A stretch of DNA of 40,482 nucleotides from Bacteriovoracaceae bacterium (GTDB lineage: Bacteria; Bdellovibrionota; UBA2394), in assembly GCA_028287765.1 (NCBI GenBank), contig JAQBPA010000117.1:1-40482 (forward strand), written 5' to 3'. A program made the position numbers and the translations under genes. A model generated the notes under the pieces. It was given only the letters and a program-made list of their open reading frames with translations, had not been told where the DNA came from and made no database searches. Positions within the stretch are counted from its first letter, which is position 1; the number at the start of each line of letters is the position of its first letter. Below, one piece after another: positions 25,624 to 34,052 of this stretch.

Positions 25624-26547
25624 TTACGAAAATCGTTTGGATAGGATTTCGCTCTTCGATCCATATTCGGTCGCGTAAACTTGAGTAATTTCGGCACCCA
25701 AAAATAAAATTTGAGCCGCGTAGTAAACCCAAATAAAAATAATGGCCAAAGACCCGGCCGCGCCGTAAGTCGATGCAATTGCCGATCGACCCAGATAAAT
25801 GCCGATAAAATATTTTCCGATTTCAAATAATAATGAAGTGAACAGAGCGCCTATCCAAACGTCTTTCCACTTAACTTTGGCGTCCGGGAGAACCTTAAAA
25901 ATCAACGCAAAAAGGAAAGTGATAACAAAAAACGACGCCAAAAAATTTGCCATCAACCATAGTCTGCTCCCACCAGGAAGCAGGTGTTCATTCGCAAACC
26001 ATGCGTCCACGCCTGAAAGGACCGCACTTAAAACGAGAGAAACAAGAAGTAAAAACCCAATGACGAGAACCATCGCAAATGAAACTAGTCGCTGTTTAAA
26101 AAAAGCTTTCAATCCACCTGACGTTTTACGTCGAACGCCCCAAATAGAATTTAGCGAATCCTGAAGTTCCGTAAAAGCACCCGTCGCCCCAAAGAGAAGT
26201 GCGATCGTGCCGAGAATCGTAGCGCGTAAACCAGAATGATCTTTCGAAGCATTCGACATAAACGATTCAATGGCCACTGCGCTCTGACTTCCGATTAAAT
26301 TTTGAACTTGAAGAATGATTTGGTGTCGAGCTTCCTCCTTATTGAACAGTATGCCGGCAACGGTGACAGCAATAATCAAAATGGGAGCCATCGAAAAGAC
26401 AGTATAGTACGAAAGAGCAGCCGCCATCTTAGGGGATCGATCATCCATCCATTTGTTCAAAATCTTTACCGCCAAATTCCAAATTTTTTTAAAAAATAAT
26501 TTCATCTCTTCAAAGATTAATGGAAGCGAAGATTTATATAAATACAT
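25624..26547 (-). CDS. YihY/BrkB-family inner-membrane protein
   Basis: 307-residue membrane protein with about six hydrophobic segments and the YihY family signatures PKMAAALSYYTVFSMAPILI, LFGATGAFTELQDSLNSIW, RLVSFAMVLVIGFLLLVS, DVWIGALFTSLLFEIGKYFIG and YGAAGSLAIIFIWVYYAAQILFLGAE (given here in pieces). The family was once annotated as ribonuclease BN by mistake; its members are uncharacterised transporters or envelope proteins. ATG 26505 (KLFFKKIWNLAV) is a plausible alternative start, 14 codons in. Ribosome-binding sites are weak for both. It sits 94 nt upstream of the secretin gene on the same strand, but a functional link is not evident. Confidence 0.9.
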   Translation of the reverse strand: MYLYKSSLPLIFEEMKLFFKKIWNLAVKILNKWMDDRSPKMAAALSYYTVFSMAPILIIAVTVAGILFNKEEARHQIILQVQNLIGSQSAVAIESFMSNASKDHSGLRATILGTIALLFGATGAFTELQDSLNSIWGVRRKTSGGLKAFFKQRLVSFAMVLVIGFLLLVSLVLSAVLSGVDAWFANEHLLPGGSRLWLMANFLASFFVITFLFALIFKVLPDAKVKWKDVWIGALFTSLLFEIGKYFIGIYLGRSAIASTYGAAGSLAIIFIWVYYAAQILFLGAEITQVYATEYGSKSEILSKRFS

Positions 26548-26642
26548 CTGACTTAAATTCTTGCTGCATCGCGTTGTCTCACCGCTTCCTAAAGATCGAA
26601 AATCCTATTAGAAAAAAAACGAAACAGCTAAACTCATTCTTA

Positions 26643-26659
26643 TCTCAATTAAATTGAGA
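26643..26659. promoter_or_regulatory. Perfect palindrome upstream of the M14 carboxypeptidase gene
   Basis: TCTCAATT-A-AATTGAGA, 8-bp arms around one base, ends 4 nt before the Shine-Dalgarno GGGGGAGG (26664-26671) of the carboxypeptidase gene. It is well placed either as a repressor operator in the 5' leader or as a small hairpin next to the ribosome-binding site. No cognate regulator is encoded nearby. Confidence 0.5.
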
Positions 26660-26679
26660 CCTTGGGGGAGGATCTATTC

Positions 26680-28116
26680 ATGAAATTTATAATTACAACG
26701 TTATCATTTTTAATTCTCGTTTCTGCAAATTCATTTGCTGAGCCGTCCGGAAAAGTCATCATGCGTCTCAATTTTAAAAAAGCAAATCTCATGCTTCAAC
26801 AACTACCGGGGTCCATCGATATTGCGGGGCAGGATGTCAAAGGTGGAACTCTGGATATTGTTGGCTCGCATGAATATTTTGAACTCTTACAACAGGAAGG
26901 ATATCCTGTAGAAATTTTGCAAGAACAAACAACAGGGCTCGACGAACGTTATATGCGACCCGATCGTATTTTGGCGCTCGTAAAAGAACTTGAGGCCGAG
27001 TATCCGAGCATCGTTCACGTAGAAAAAATCGGTGAGTCGCTTCAACACAGGCCCATCTTGGCAGTTCGAATTTCGACGGGCGATAATCTTTCTTATAAGC
27101 CGACGATTCTATTTAATGGAATGCATCACGCACGCGAAATTATGACGACAGAGGTGACTGCCGACATCATGATTTATCTCGTGAAGAATTTTAATAATCC
27201 CGAAACACCTTGGGTGACTGAATGGATTAAAAATTTAGCCATCTGGGTTGTGCCTCAATTTAATCCCGATGGAAACGAAATCGTCTGGACGTCAGACAAT
27301 TGGTGGAGAAAAAACGCGCGCGGAGATGACAGCGGAACGTGGGGAGTGGATCTGAATCGTAACTATCCTTATGAATGGGCTTCGTGCGGCGGAAGTAGCG
27401 GAAGCAAAGACAATCAAACCTATCACGGAAGTACTGCCGCGAGTGAACCAGAAACTCAGGCCATGATGAAGTTTGTAAAAGAGCAAAATTTCGCAATCGA
27501 TGTCTCTTATCATTCGTACAGCGAGCTTGTGATCGCACCTTACGGATGCCAGAATCACTACACACCTGAAAATGCGATCGTTCAAAAAATCGGATCCGAT
27601 TTTTCTAAGCTTCTGAAAACAGATAGCGGAAAAGGAAATTATACTTACGGAACGGGTTGGGAAATTCTTTATCCGGTAGACGGCGATGATATCTCTTGGA
27701 TGTATAACGAAGTGAATACGCTCGCCTACGTGGTTGAAATGAATAGCTCGGCCCAAGGATTTCAGCCGAACTATGATAAATGGCGAAATAAAACCGTCGA
27801 AGGTCAACGCGCTGGCTGGGAATTTTTAATCAATCAATTACTGACAGGTCCTCAAGCACGCGGCCGAATGCTAGACGCAAAAACGGGCCTACCTGTGAAT
27901 GGATCTGTTTCTCTTGATGGAATTAAATATAGAGATGAAAAACCTCGAATGGCGAAGAACGGCTTTTACAATAAGCTGCTTATTCCAGGCACCTACGATT
28001 TAAAATTTTCTGCCCCCGGTTATCGTTCGCAAACGCTCTCCGTTTCGGTCGACGCACATACGGCGATTAATCAGGATGTTTTCTTCGAGCAAAGTTTAGG
28101 CATCGACGCAGAATAA
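26680..28116 (+). CDS. Secreted M14 zinc carboxypeptidase (carboxypeptidase T-like)
   Basis: 478 residues from ATG 26680, preceded at 8 nt by GGGGGAGG. Signal peptide KFIITTLSFLILVSANSFA, then a short propeptide (about 22-85), then the peptidase domain from about 90 (MRPDRILALVKELEAEYP). Zinc ligands and catalytic residues are visible: His150 and Glu153 (MHHARE), the substrate-binding LNRNYPYEW, His278 (SYHSYSELVIAPYG) and catalytic Glu353 (AYVVEMNSS). The C-terminal ~85 residues (GRMLDAKTGLPVNGSVSLDG) form a carboxypeptidase regulatory-like beta-sandwich. Expected to trim C-terminal residues from extracellular peptides. A perfect 32-bp inverted repeat and a probable terminator follow the gene. 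Confidence 0.95.
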   Translation: MKFIITTLSFLILVSANSFAEPSGKVIMRLNFKKANLMLQQLPGSIDIAGQDVKGGTLDIVGSHEYFELLQQEGYPVEILQEQTTGLDERYMRPDRILALVKELEAEYPSIVHVEKIGESLQHRPILAVRISTGDNLSYKPTILFNGMHHAREIMTTEVTADIMIYLVKNFNNPETPWVTEWIKNLAIWVVPQFNPDGNEIVWTSDNWWRKNARGDDSGTWGVDLNRNYPYEWASCGGSSGSKDNQTYHGSTAASEPETQAMMKFVKEQNFAIDVSYHSYSELVIAPYGCQNHYTPENAIVQKIGSDFSKLLKTDSGKGNYTYGTGWEILYPVDGDDISWMYNEVNTLAYVVEMNSSAQGFQPNYDKWRNKTVEGQRAGWEFLINQLLTGPQARGRMLDAKTGLPVNGSVSLDGIKYRDEKPRMAKNGFYNKLLIPGTYDLKFSAPGYRSQTLSVSVDAHTAINQDVFFEQSLGIDAE

Positions 28117-28122
28117 TCGGTC

Positions 28123-28192
28123 CAGGTGGGGTCAAACCGGTTAGGAGCCAGGTTGGAATTAACCTGGCTCCTAACCGGTTTGACCCCACCTG
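28123..28192. repeat. Perfect 32-bp inverted repeat (hairpin) between two genes
   Basis: Arms 28123-28154 and 28161-28192 are exact reverse complements, separated by GGAATT. The arm begins CAGGTGGGGTCAAACCGG and ends GAGCCAGGTT. It is far longer than a terminator stem and is not followed by a T-run. The GGGGTCA core recurs in the inverted repeat at 36505-36560. This resembles a REP-like or MITE-like mobile palindrome; no associated transposase is in the window. Confidence 0.85.
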
Positions 28193-28196
28193 ACGC

Positions 28197-28223
28197 AAAA
28201 CTCGCGTTATTATTGAGTTTTTT
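28197..28223 (+). terminator. Probable intrinsic terminator after the carboxypeptidase gene
   Basis: AAAACTC (28197-28203), an 11-nt loop, GAGTTTT (28215-28221) and two further T residues form an AT-rich stem with a U-tract on the plus strand. It lies about 80 nt past the carboxypeptidase stop and 43 nt before the protease start. Confidence 0.5.
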
Positions 28224-28265
28224 AAATCCCGCCACTGCTCACACTTTTGAGGTTAAAATATTGAT

Positions 28266-29876
28266 GTGGTCGGGTGTCCATATTGTGGGGAGAAAGTAGC
28301 TTTAGAGGCTCGTATATGCCGACATTGTAATCGGCATATTCTCTACTCCGTCATCCACAACTCAATTCTCGACGAAAAGCAAACTCACCAGTTTTTTAAA
28401 AGCTGGAATGCAATCGATAAAAAATCATTTCGTCATCTCTCGCTCCTCAATTATTCACAATCTAAAGCCGAACTCGCAAAAACTCCGCTCACACTTGCGT
28501 GGGATCTTTCTTTTTTGGATGCAGAGAGGTTTTCTAAATCACTCACTGATTTTAAAGTGGAGACGAAACTTCAAGGTGGTATGCCTTCGAATATGTCTTT
28601 TATAGAGGAAAAGCCTGTAACGAAAAACCATATTCAATTCGTTTACTTAATGTTGCTCCTCATCACGATGACCGTTGGAATAGCTTTCTGGTCAAAGAAA
28701 AAGCAGGAAGAGCCCACCGCGACCGACGAAAACATTCGCCAGGCCCTCCACGAGATTACAGAATCCGATTCGGCTCGGAATAATAATGCTGTGCAACCGA
28801 ATTCAGAACTCAATCGACAGGCAATTCAAAATGAAAAAACTTTCGATCGAAATGAAATGGAGCATATTTTAAATGCATCGGTCTTTATTCGAGATAGTAA
28901 TAGTCTTGGCTCTGGCTTTCTTATCACGGCGGATGGCTATTTACTTACTAACTCTCATGTCACCTCCCAAATGGCTGAGCCGATTGTCATTTTAAGAGAC
29001 GGCCGGCAATTTAAAGCTGAAAAAATAAGGGAGGATAAACATCTCGATGCGGCTCTTTTGAAAATTCCAATTGCGGCCGGCGAATTTCTGAACCTTGGAA
29101 ATGCCAACGAGCTTTTTCCTGGCCAACCGGTGATCACGATTGGAAATCCCGGCGGATTATCCTTTACCGTGACTCGCGGAATTGTGAGTTATGTCGGGCG
29201 CGTGATTAGCGGAGTTCCCTATATTCAAACGGATGCTGCGATCAATCGTGGAAATAGTGGCGGCCCCATGATCAATCAAAAACTTGAAGTCGTCGGAATC
29301 AATTCGATGACGTCACTGGGTGAGCAAGGAATTTCATTTGCACTTCCGATCAATCTTGTTTGTTCCAATAGTGGAATTGCCGTTGGAATCAGCACGACGC
29401 CGTCCTCTTGTGATTCTTTGCTCGTGAGTCCAGATACGATCACTCCTGCAACACTTGAACGACAAAAACCGGAAGCAAAAAATCCCTCAGCGCTTACGTC
29501 CCTCTATCAATCTGAAATTGACTCGTTAAAATCTCAGTTAGATAAAGACGAAAAAGACCTTGTGGCAGATACCGATCGGCTCAATTCCGAGATGAAAGAC
29601 TTGCAAGACCAAGCGAATGCAAACGCTTCCAATAATTCCATTCGAGAAAGTATTCAACATCAGTTCGAAGAAGCTAAAAAAAATCTGGATGCGATCCCTT
29701 TCAAGCGAGCGGAATCTCAGCTTCGCTATATAAGGCAGGCCATTTCTGTGCTCGAAAGGCAAAAGGCAGATCCTGATTTCGCTAGTTCAAACTCCCAAAT
29801 AGAAGGTCAAATTTCAGGACTTGCCACAAAACAAAAGTCTCTCGAAGCCGCTCTCAACACTCGCACCCTTCAGTAA
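28266..29876 (+). CDS. Membrane-anchored trypsin-like serine protease with N-terminal zinc ribbon
   Basis: 536 residues from GTG 28266 (a stop lies four codons upstream; no good ribosome-binding site is seen). Order: zinc ribbon Cys4/Cys7/Cys18/Cys21 (CPYCG, CRHC), a ~100-residue cytoplasmic segment, one membrane helix (about 121-141), a linker, then an HtrA/DegP-like protease domain with His231 (TNSHVT), Asp261 (HLDAALLKI) and Ser331 (NRGNSGGPM). After the protease there is no PDZ domain; instead a long coiled coil runs from about 415 to the end (SEIDSLKSQLDKDEKDLVAD). The triad is intact, so activity is expected on the periplasmic side. The coiled coil may replace PDZ as the substrate- or partner-binding part. 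It converges on the TPM operon with 7 nt between stops. Confidence 0.88.
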   Translation: MVGCPYCGEKVALEARICRHCNRHILYSVIHNSILDEKQTHQFFKSWNAIDKKSFRHLSLLNYSQSKAELAKTPLTLAWDLSFLDAERFSKSLTDFKVETKLQGGMPSNMSFIEEKPVTKNHIQFVYLMLLLITMTVGIAFWSKKKQEEPTATDENIRQALHEITESDSARNNNAVQPNSELNRQAIQNEKTFDRNEMEHILNASVFIRDSNSLGSGFLITADGYLLTNSHVTSQMAEPIVILRDGRQFKAEKIREDKHLDAALLKIPIAAGEFLNLGNANELFPGQPVITIGNPGGLSFTVTRGIVSYVGRVISGVPYIQTDAAINRGNSGGPMINQKLEVVGINSMTSLGEQGISFALPINLVCSNSGIAVGISTTPSSCDSLLVSPDTITPATLERQKPEAKNPSALTSLYQSEIDSLKSQLDKDEKDLVADTDRLNSEMKDLQDQANANASNNSIRESIQHQFEEAKKNLDAIPFKRAESQLRYIRQAISVLERQKADPDFASSNSQIEGQISGLATKQKSLEAALNTRTLQ

Positions 29877-29883
29877 ACTTAAA

Positions 29884-30501
29884 CTAAACTTCCCGAACGC
29901 CATTTCGAAGACGAGGCTTCTCATTTGCATAAGGAGGAAAATCAGCCGACAAGCGCTTTGCCAGTTGTTCAAGAGCTAAAAGAAAAGTGTCACCTTCCGA
30001 TCGCTTTGAGAAATCTTTCGCAAGCAAGATACCAAGCTCTGTCCATTCTCGATGCTCGACTTTTTTATTGAATCCTTTATCAGCCAAAATATAAACCGCT
30101 TGTTCGAATTCTGAGATGAGAATGAGAACTCCCGTTCGATGTGGGGTATCAAAAATTTCTTCCTGTAAAAAAAGATGAAAGGCATTTTTTTCCACCGCTT
30201 GAAGGATTACGTGACGCGGCAGAAGATGGCGAAAGGCCCATTTCCATGAAAAAATCAGGATAATAACGGCCGTAATCACAATCGCACTCAGCAATTTATA
30301 GTGCGGAGGCAAAAAATATTCTTTAATCGTCACCAGCGAAAGCGTGAAAGAAAAGGTAAGAAGCGCATAAATTATTTTCCAAAGAGAATAGGAGGAACTT
30401 TGACGAGCCACGATCGGAACAAATTCGACTGAGGTATGCAATTCGAGTTCAGAAATTTTTTGCTCAATCTTTTTTTTAAATTCAGCCGTCAGCTTTTTCA
30501 T
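29884..30501 (-). CDS. TPM-domain protein with two membrane helices
   Basis: 205 residues. The N-terminal 30 residues (FKKKIEQKISELELHTSVEFVPIV) start a TPM/Psb32-like domain that is interrupted by two hydrophobic segments (about 42-62 and 68-90). The domain resumes at about 95-165 with VEKNAFHLFLQEEIFDTPHRTGVLILISEFEQAVYILAD. Such split TPM proteins commonly follow a lemA-TPM pair, as here: three genes, with 3 nt to the upstream TPM gene. No signal peptide. Function of the family is not settled; membrane stress or envelope quality control is suggested. Confidence 0.8.
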   Translation of the reverse strand: MKKLTAEFKKKIEQKISELELHTSVEFVPIVARQSSSYSLWKIIYALLTFSFTLSLVTIKEYFLPPHYKLLSAIVITAVIILIFSWKWAFRHLLPRHVILQAVEKNAFHLFLQEEIFDTPHRTGVLILISEFEQAVYILADKGFNKKVEHREWTELGILLAKDFSKRSEGDTFLLALEQLAKRLSADFPPYANEKPRLRNGVREV

Positions 30502-30504
30502 ATA

Positions 30505-31221
30505 TTACCAATCTCCTGAAGCGCCGCCGCCACTAAAGCCCCCGCCGCCGCCACTCCATCCGCCACCGCCGGAACTTCCGCCACCAAATCCACCTCCGTA
30601 AAAACCACCGCCCCCGTAATAGCCTCTTCGTCTCGATAAGAAATTAATCAGCCCAATGATTCCAAAAAATATCAAAACAAAAATAAAATTAATCTTGGGC
30701 TCTGACGGCTGAGGAGTTTCTTGCAGTTCAGGAGCTGGCCCTCCCGTTGCTTTTTGATAAATAAACTGCGCGGCGTTTTCAAAACCGGTCGCGTAGGCAC
30801 CTGCTTTAAACGCGGGCTTCATAATCTGATCCACAATTCTTCCGGCAAGCGCATCCGGAATATCTCCTTCAAGGCCCTGCCCGACTTCTATTCGCATTCG
30901 TCTTTCTTTTTTAGAAACGAGAATGAGAATTCCTTTATCTTCTTTTTTAGTACCAAGCTTCCATTTATCGACAGCGCGAATCGAAAGATTCTCGATAGGC
31001 TCATCGTCAAGGCTCTCAATAGTCCAAATCTGAAGCTGAATTTTGGGAAAAAAACTTCTGAGGAGTTGATATAAGCTCTGCCGTTCACCAGGAGAAAGAA
31101 AACCCGCTTCGTCCATCACGGGTCCGGAGAGTTCAGGAATTTTTCGTTCGGCAAAAACCGAAGCAGAAAAAAGAAGGACGAAAGCAAATAGAAAAAAACG
31201 ATGGAAACCTAGCAGCATCAA
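30505..31221 (-). CDS. TPM-domain membrane protein with glycine-rich C-terminus
   Basis: 238 residues: signal peptide (FFLFAFVLLFSASVFA), a TPM phosphatase-like domain (about 28-155: GPVMDEAGFLSPGERQSL, WKLGTKKEDKGILILVS, IEVGQGLEGDIPDALAGRI), a membrane helix (about 178-195) and a C-terminal tail of Gly/Ser/Tyr/Trp repeats ending in GGGASGDW. The Gly-rich tail is a hallmark of this family (YgcG-like). It overlaps lemA by 4 nt, and the second TPM gene follows after 3 nt, so all three are one operon. Confidence 0.9.
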   Translation of the reverse strand: MMLLGFHRFFLFAFVLLFSASVFAERKIPELSGPVMDEAGFLSPGERQSLYQLLRSFFPKIQLQIWTIESLDDEPIENLSIRAVDKWKLGTKKEDKGILILVSKKERRMRIEVGQGLEGDIPDALAGRIVDQIMKPAFKAGAYATGFENAAQFIYQKATGGPAPELQETPQPSEPKINFIFVLIFFGIIGLINFLSRRRGYYGGGGFYGGGFGGGSSGGGGWSGGGGGFSGGGASGDW

Positions 31222-31808
31222 AACTTCACTGTCGGGGGCTTCTTCAGCTCACCTTCATTTTCAACGCTAAACTGTGGTTTTTTGTCGTAGTGAAAGAAAA
31301 AGGAATTGGCAATATTAGTTGGAAAAACAGAAACGAGATTATTAAAAATTTTCACTTGTTCGATATATCTTTGTCTCGCGATGGTGATTCGATTTTCAGT
31401 TCCTTCGAGTTGTATCTGAAGATCTCTAAAATTTTGATCCGCTTTCAAATTGGGGTACTGCTCAGCAACAAGCATCAGCCTCGAAAGAGAACCTTTTAAT
31501 TGATCTTGAGCTTGCTGGAATTTTTTCAAATTCGCCTCATTTAAGTCTTTGGCATCAAGTTTAATCTGAGTCGCCGACGCACGGGCTGCAATCACACTCT
31601 CAAGCGTTTCCTTTTCATGCTTAGCGTAGCCCTTCACGACTTCGACTAAATTAGGAATTAAGTCGGCCCTTCTTTGGTACTGATTGAGAACTTCCGACCA
31701 AGCCGCGTCCACTTCGTTTAACTGTGTGGGAATGGATTGAACCCCGCAACCGGTGAAAGAAAGAGCGATAAAACTCAAAAATGCGATAGAAGTAAGAAGT
31801 CTTTTCAT
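31218..31808 (-). CDS. lemA: LemA-family lipoprotein
   Basis: 196 residues from ATG 31808 (a TTG two codons earlier is less likely). The N-terminus has a lipobox (FIALSFTGC, Cys21), so here LemA is lipidated. The core is the coiled-coil LemA domain: EVDAAWSEVLNQYQRRADLIPNLVEVVKGYA, LMLVAEQYPNLKADQNF, ENRITIARQRYIEQVKIFN and VFPTNIANSFF. LemA proteins are paired with TPM proteins in many genomes, as here; their biochemical role is unknown. Confidence 0.93.
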   Translation of the reverse strand: MKRLLTSIAFLSFIALSFTGCGVQSIPTQLNEVDAAWSEVLNQYQRRADLIPNLVEVVKGYAKHEKETLESVIAARASATQIKLDAKDLNEANLKKFQQAQDQLKGSLSRLMLVAEQYPNLKADQNFRDLQIQLEGTENRITIARQRYIEQVKIFNNLVSVFPTNIANSFFFHYDKKPQFSVENEGELKKPPTVKF

Positions 31809-31882
31809 GGCCAAACACTAGCAAATTTTCGACAAAATTGGATAACAAATCTTTGGTTGTTTGGGTTAAGCTTTGAACGCTT

Positions 31883-32500
31883 ATGGCGAAGGGAGTCCTA
31901 ATCACATTTGAAGGAGGAGAAGCGGTCGGCAAATCGACTCAAATTGCCCTTCTCAGTAAAGCGCTCCAAAAGCTTGGTTATAAAATTCATTTGGCTCGAG
32001 AGCCAGGTGGAACCAAATTAGGAGAAGAACTCCGCGACATGATAAAAACGAAAGAGATGAGCCACCGAACTGAGCTCCTTCTTTTTGAAGCATCGCGCGC
32101 TGAACTTTGTCATTCTGTAATTCGCCCACGGCTAAAGGCCGGCGAAATCATTCTTTGCGATCGGTTTGCCGAATCGAGCCTTGTTTATCAAGGTGCCAGT
32201 CGGGGAATTCCTGAGAAAGAAGTCACCTTTGCGAATGAGCTTGCGACGAATGGCGTGAAATCAGATTTTATTGTTTTGCTGAATGGCTCCGATGCCAAGA
32301 CGCGCCTTCAAAATCGAAAGACGAAAGACCGAATTGAGCTCGAAAAAGACTCGTTCCACCGTCGAGTGGCCGCCGGTTATTTAAAACTCGCCAAAAGAGA
32401 TAAGCGCTTTCATCTCTACTCAGCAAATTTGGATCGACAAGTGATCCACAAGATGATTTTAAAAGACGTACTAAAACTAATTAAGCGGAAAAGTGTCTGA
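31883..32500 (+). CDS. tmk: Thymidylate kinase
   Basis: 205-residue nucleotide kinase that makes dTDP from dTMP. P-loop FEGGEAVGKSTQ (about 9-20), DR(F/Y) motif LCDRFAESSLVYQGASRG with the dTMP-binding Arg, and the LREPGG-like motif LAREPGGTKLGEELRD. The lid (RKTKDRIELEKDSFHRRVAAGY) is typical. The stop overlaps the ATG of holB by one base (TGATG). tmk-holB-tatD is a widespread conserved gene order. Confidence 0.95.
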   Translation: MAKGVLITFEGGEAVGKSTQIALLSKALQKLGYKIHLAREPGGTKLGEELRDMIKTKEMSHRTELLLFEASRAELCHSVIRPRLKAGEIILCDRFAESSLVYQGASRGIPEKEVTFANELATNGVKSDFIVLLNGSDAKTRLQNRKTKDRIELEKDSFHRRVAAGYLKLAKRDKRFHLYSANLDRQVIHKMILKDVLKLIKRKSV

Positions 32501-33222
32501 TGCTCGAGAATTTTTTTAAACAAAAAAAATTTCCATCGCCTCTCATATTAGAAGGCGGCTCTGAACGCACAACTCTCATTTTAAAAATGGCCGGCTACGC
32601 TCTGTGTGAAACGCAAACGGCTTGCGGCACTTGCAGGTCCTGTAAACAGGTGACCAAAGGTTTTCACCCGGATTGGCTAGCCCTAAACAGCGCCGTAAAA
32701 ATCGAAGAACTCCGAGAGAAACTTTTTCAACTAAGACAGCGTCCATTCCAATCCAAGGTCCGATTTTTTTCATACGACGATGCTCAAGAAGCAAGTGTGT
32801 TCGTTCAAAATGCCTTATTAAAAACATTAGAAGAACCGCTTCCACACTGGGTTTTAGTGCTGGGAGTGAATTCAAAGCTAAGTCTTCTACAAACGATTCG
32901 CTCTCGCTGTCTATTTTATAAAATTCCAGAGACCGGCGCTCCGATTAATCTGACAGACGAAGAAGAAAATCTTTTTAGATTTATCGCAGAATGTAATGAA
33001 CTCTTTATTCAAAAAGAAATGGATACACTTTTAAAGGACAGGCAAAAAACAAAAGCAACTTTTCAAAAACTCCTACAAAAGTCCGCAGAAAAAAAATATC
33101 CAGGCCACTGGATGAATCTAAGTCCGTATCTCGAACAAACCATCCCCGAACTCGCCAGAAATTTAAATCCAAGACTAGTTTGGGACCGAGCCTGGGCAAA
33201 AAGTTTTACTGAAACGATATGA
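32500..33222 (+). CDS. holB: DNA polymerase III delta' subunit (short form)
   Basis: Clamp-loader subunit, 240 residues, well below the usual ~300-330, lacking much of the C-terminal collar domain. The zinc module is present (ALCETQTACGTCRSCKQ, with HPDW after it), as are FSYDDAQEASVFVQNALLKTLEEP and the SRC motif (IRSRCLFYKIP). The Walker A position reads GGSERTT and is non-functional, which is normal for delta'. ATG overlaps the tmk stop by 1 nt and the stop overlaps tatD by 4 nt. The downstream frame continues into tatD without an obvious frameshift, so the shortness seems genuine. Confidence 0.88.
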   Translation: MLENFFKQKKFPSPLILEGGSERTTLILKMAGYALCETQTACGTCRSCKQVTKGFHPDWLALNSAVKIEELREKLFQLRQRPFQSKVRFFSYDDAQEASVFVQNALLKTLEEPLPHWVLVLGVNSKLSLLQTIRSRCLFYKIPETGAPINLTDEEENLFRFIAECNELFIQKEMDTLLKDRQKTKATFQKLLQKSAEKKYPGHWMNLSPYLEQTIPELARNLNPRLVWDRAWAKSFTETI

Positions 33223-33995
33223 AACTGATCGACACACACACCCATCTCTCCTCCGAAGAATTTAACGACAACCGAGCAGAAGTAGTAGCGAGAGCGCTCA
33301 AGGTCTGTGACTACATAATCGATATCGGCTCAGGCACATCAAAAAATGCTTTCCAAAGAGCCAAAGATTTAGCCGAAGCCCACCCGGAAGTTTATTTCAC
33401 CGCAGGCATTCACCCCCACGACGCCGAAGCCTTAGGAAAAAACGAAGAAATTTTAAAAGAAATCGAATCCCTACTCACCCACCCCAAATGTGTAGGAGTA
33501 GGCGAAGCCGGATTAGATTATTTCTACAAACACTCCTCAAGAGAAGCCCAAATCTCCGTTTTCAAATGGCATATAAAATTAGCCGAAAAATATAAACTCC
33601 CCCTCACCATCCACACAAGAGACGCCGAAGAGGACACAAAAGATTTACTAAAAAACTTCGAAGGCCCAGCCGTATTCCACTGTTTCACCGGAACCCAAGA
33701 CCTAGCCAATTTCGGCCTAACCAAAAAAATCTGGATCTCCTTCTCCGGAATCGTGACATTTAAAAATGCCCAAGATTTAAGAAATGTATTTCTGTCTCTC
33801 CCATTAGACAGAGTCCTACTAGAGACGGATTCCCCATTCCTAGCCCCAGTCCCCATGCGAGGAAAAACAAACGAATCCGCCTTCATAGAACACACAGCAA
33901 AATTCCTAGCCGACCTCAAAAAAATAAGCCTAGAAGAACTAACAAATACGACCTCAAAAAACGCACTAAGTTTATTTTCAAAAATAAAAAAATAA
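33219..33995 (+). CDS. tatD: TatD-family metal-dependent DNase
   Basis: 258-residue TIM-barrel metallohydrolase with 3'-5' exonuclease activity in characterised members. Metal ligands are visible: His7 and His9 (IDTHTHLSS), Glu near 94 (GEAGLDYFYK), His in LTIHTRDAEED, His in AVFHCFTG and Asp in LLETDSPFLAP. Codon use is unlike tmk and other neighbours: Leu is mostly TTA/CTA, and third positions are overwhelmingly A or C. This fits the strand-wide composition anomaly at 33.1-34.55 kb rather than simple gene transfer, because the oppositely oriented lgt end shows the mirror bias. Confidence 0.95.
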   Translation: MKLIDTHTHLSSEEFNDNRAEVVARALKVCDYIIDIGSGTSKNAFQRAKDLAEAHPEVYFTAGIHPHDAEALGKNEEILKEIESLLTHPKCVGVGEAGLDYFYKHSSREAQISVFKWHIKLAEKYKLPLTIHTRDAEEDTKDLLKNFEGPAVFHCFTGTQDLANFGLTKKIWISFSGIVTFKNAQDLRNVFLSLPLDRVLLETDSPFLAPVPMRGKTNESAFIEHTAKFLADLKKISLEELTNTTSKNALSLFSKIKK

Positions 33996-34052
33996 AAACA
34001 GAATGTCTTTGATTTAAGATTTAATTTTGATTTGGTCTTTGTATTTGTATTA

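Noticed and set aside
30520-30640. Repetitive CC/GCC-rich run resembling a tandem repeat or CRISPR-like array
   Set aside because: It is the glycine-rich tail of the TPM protein; units are irregular and have no spacers.
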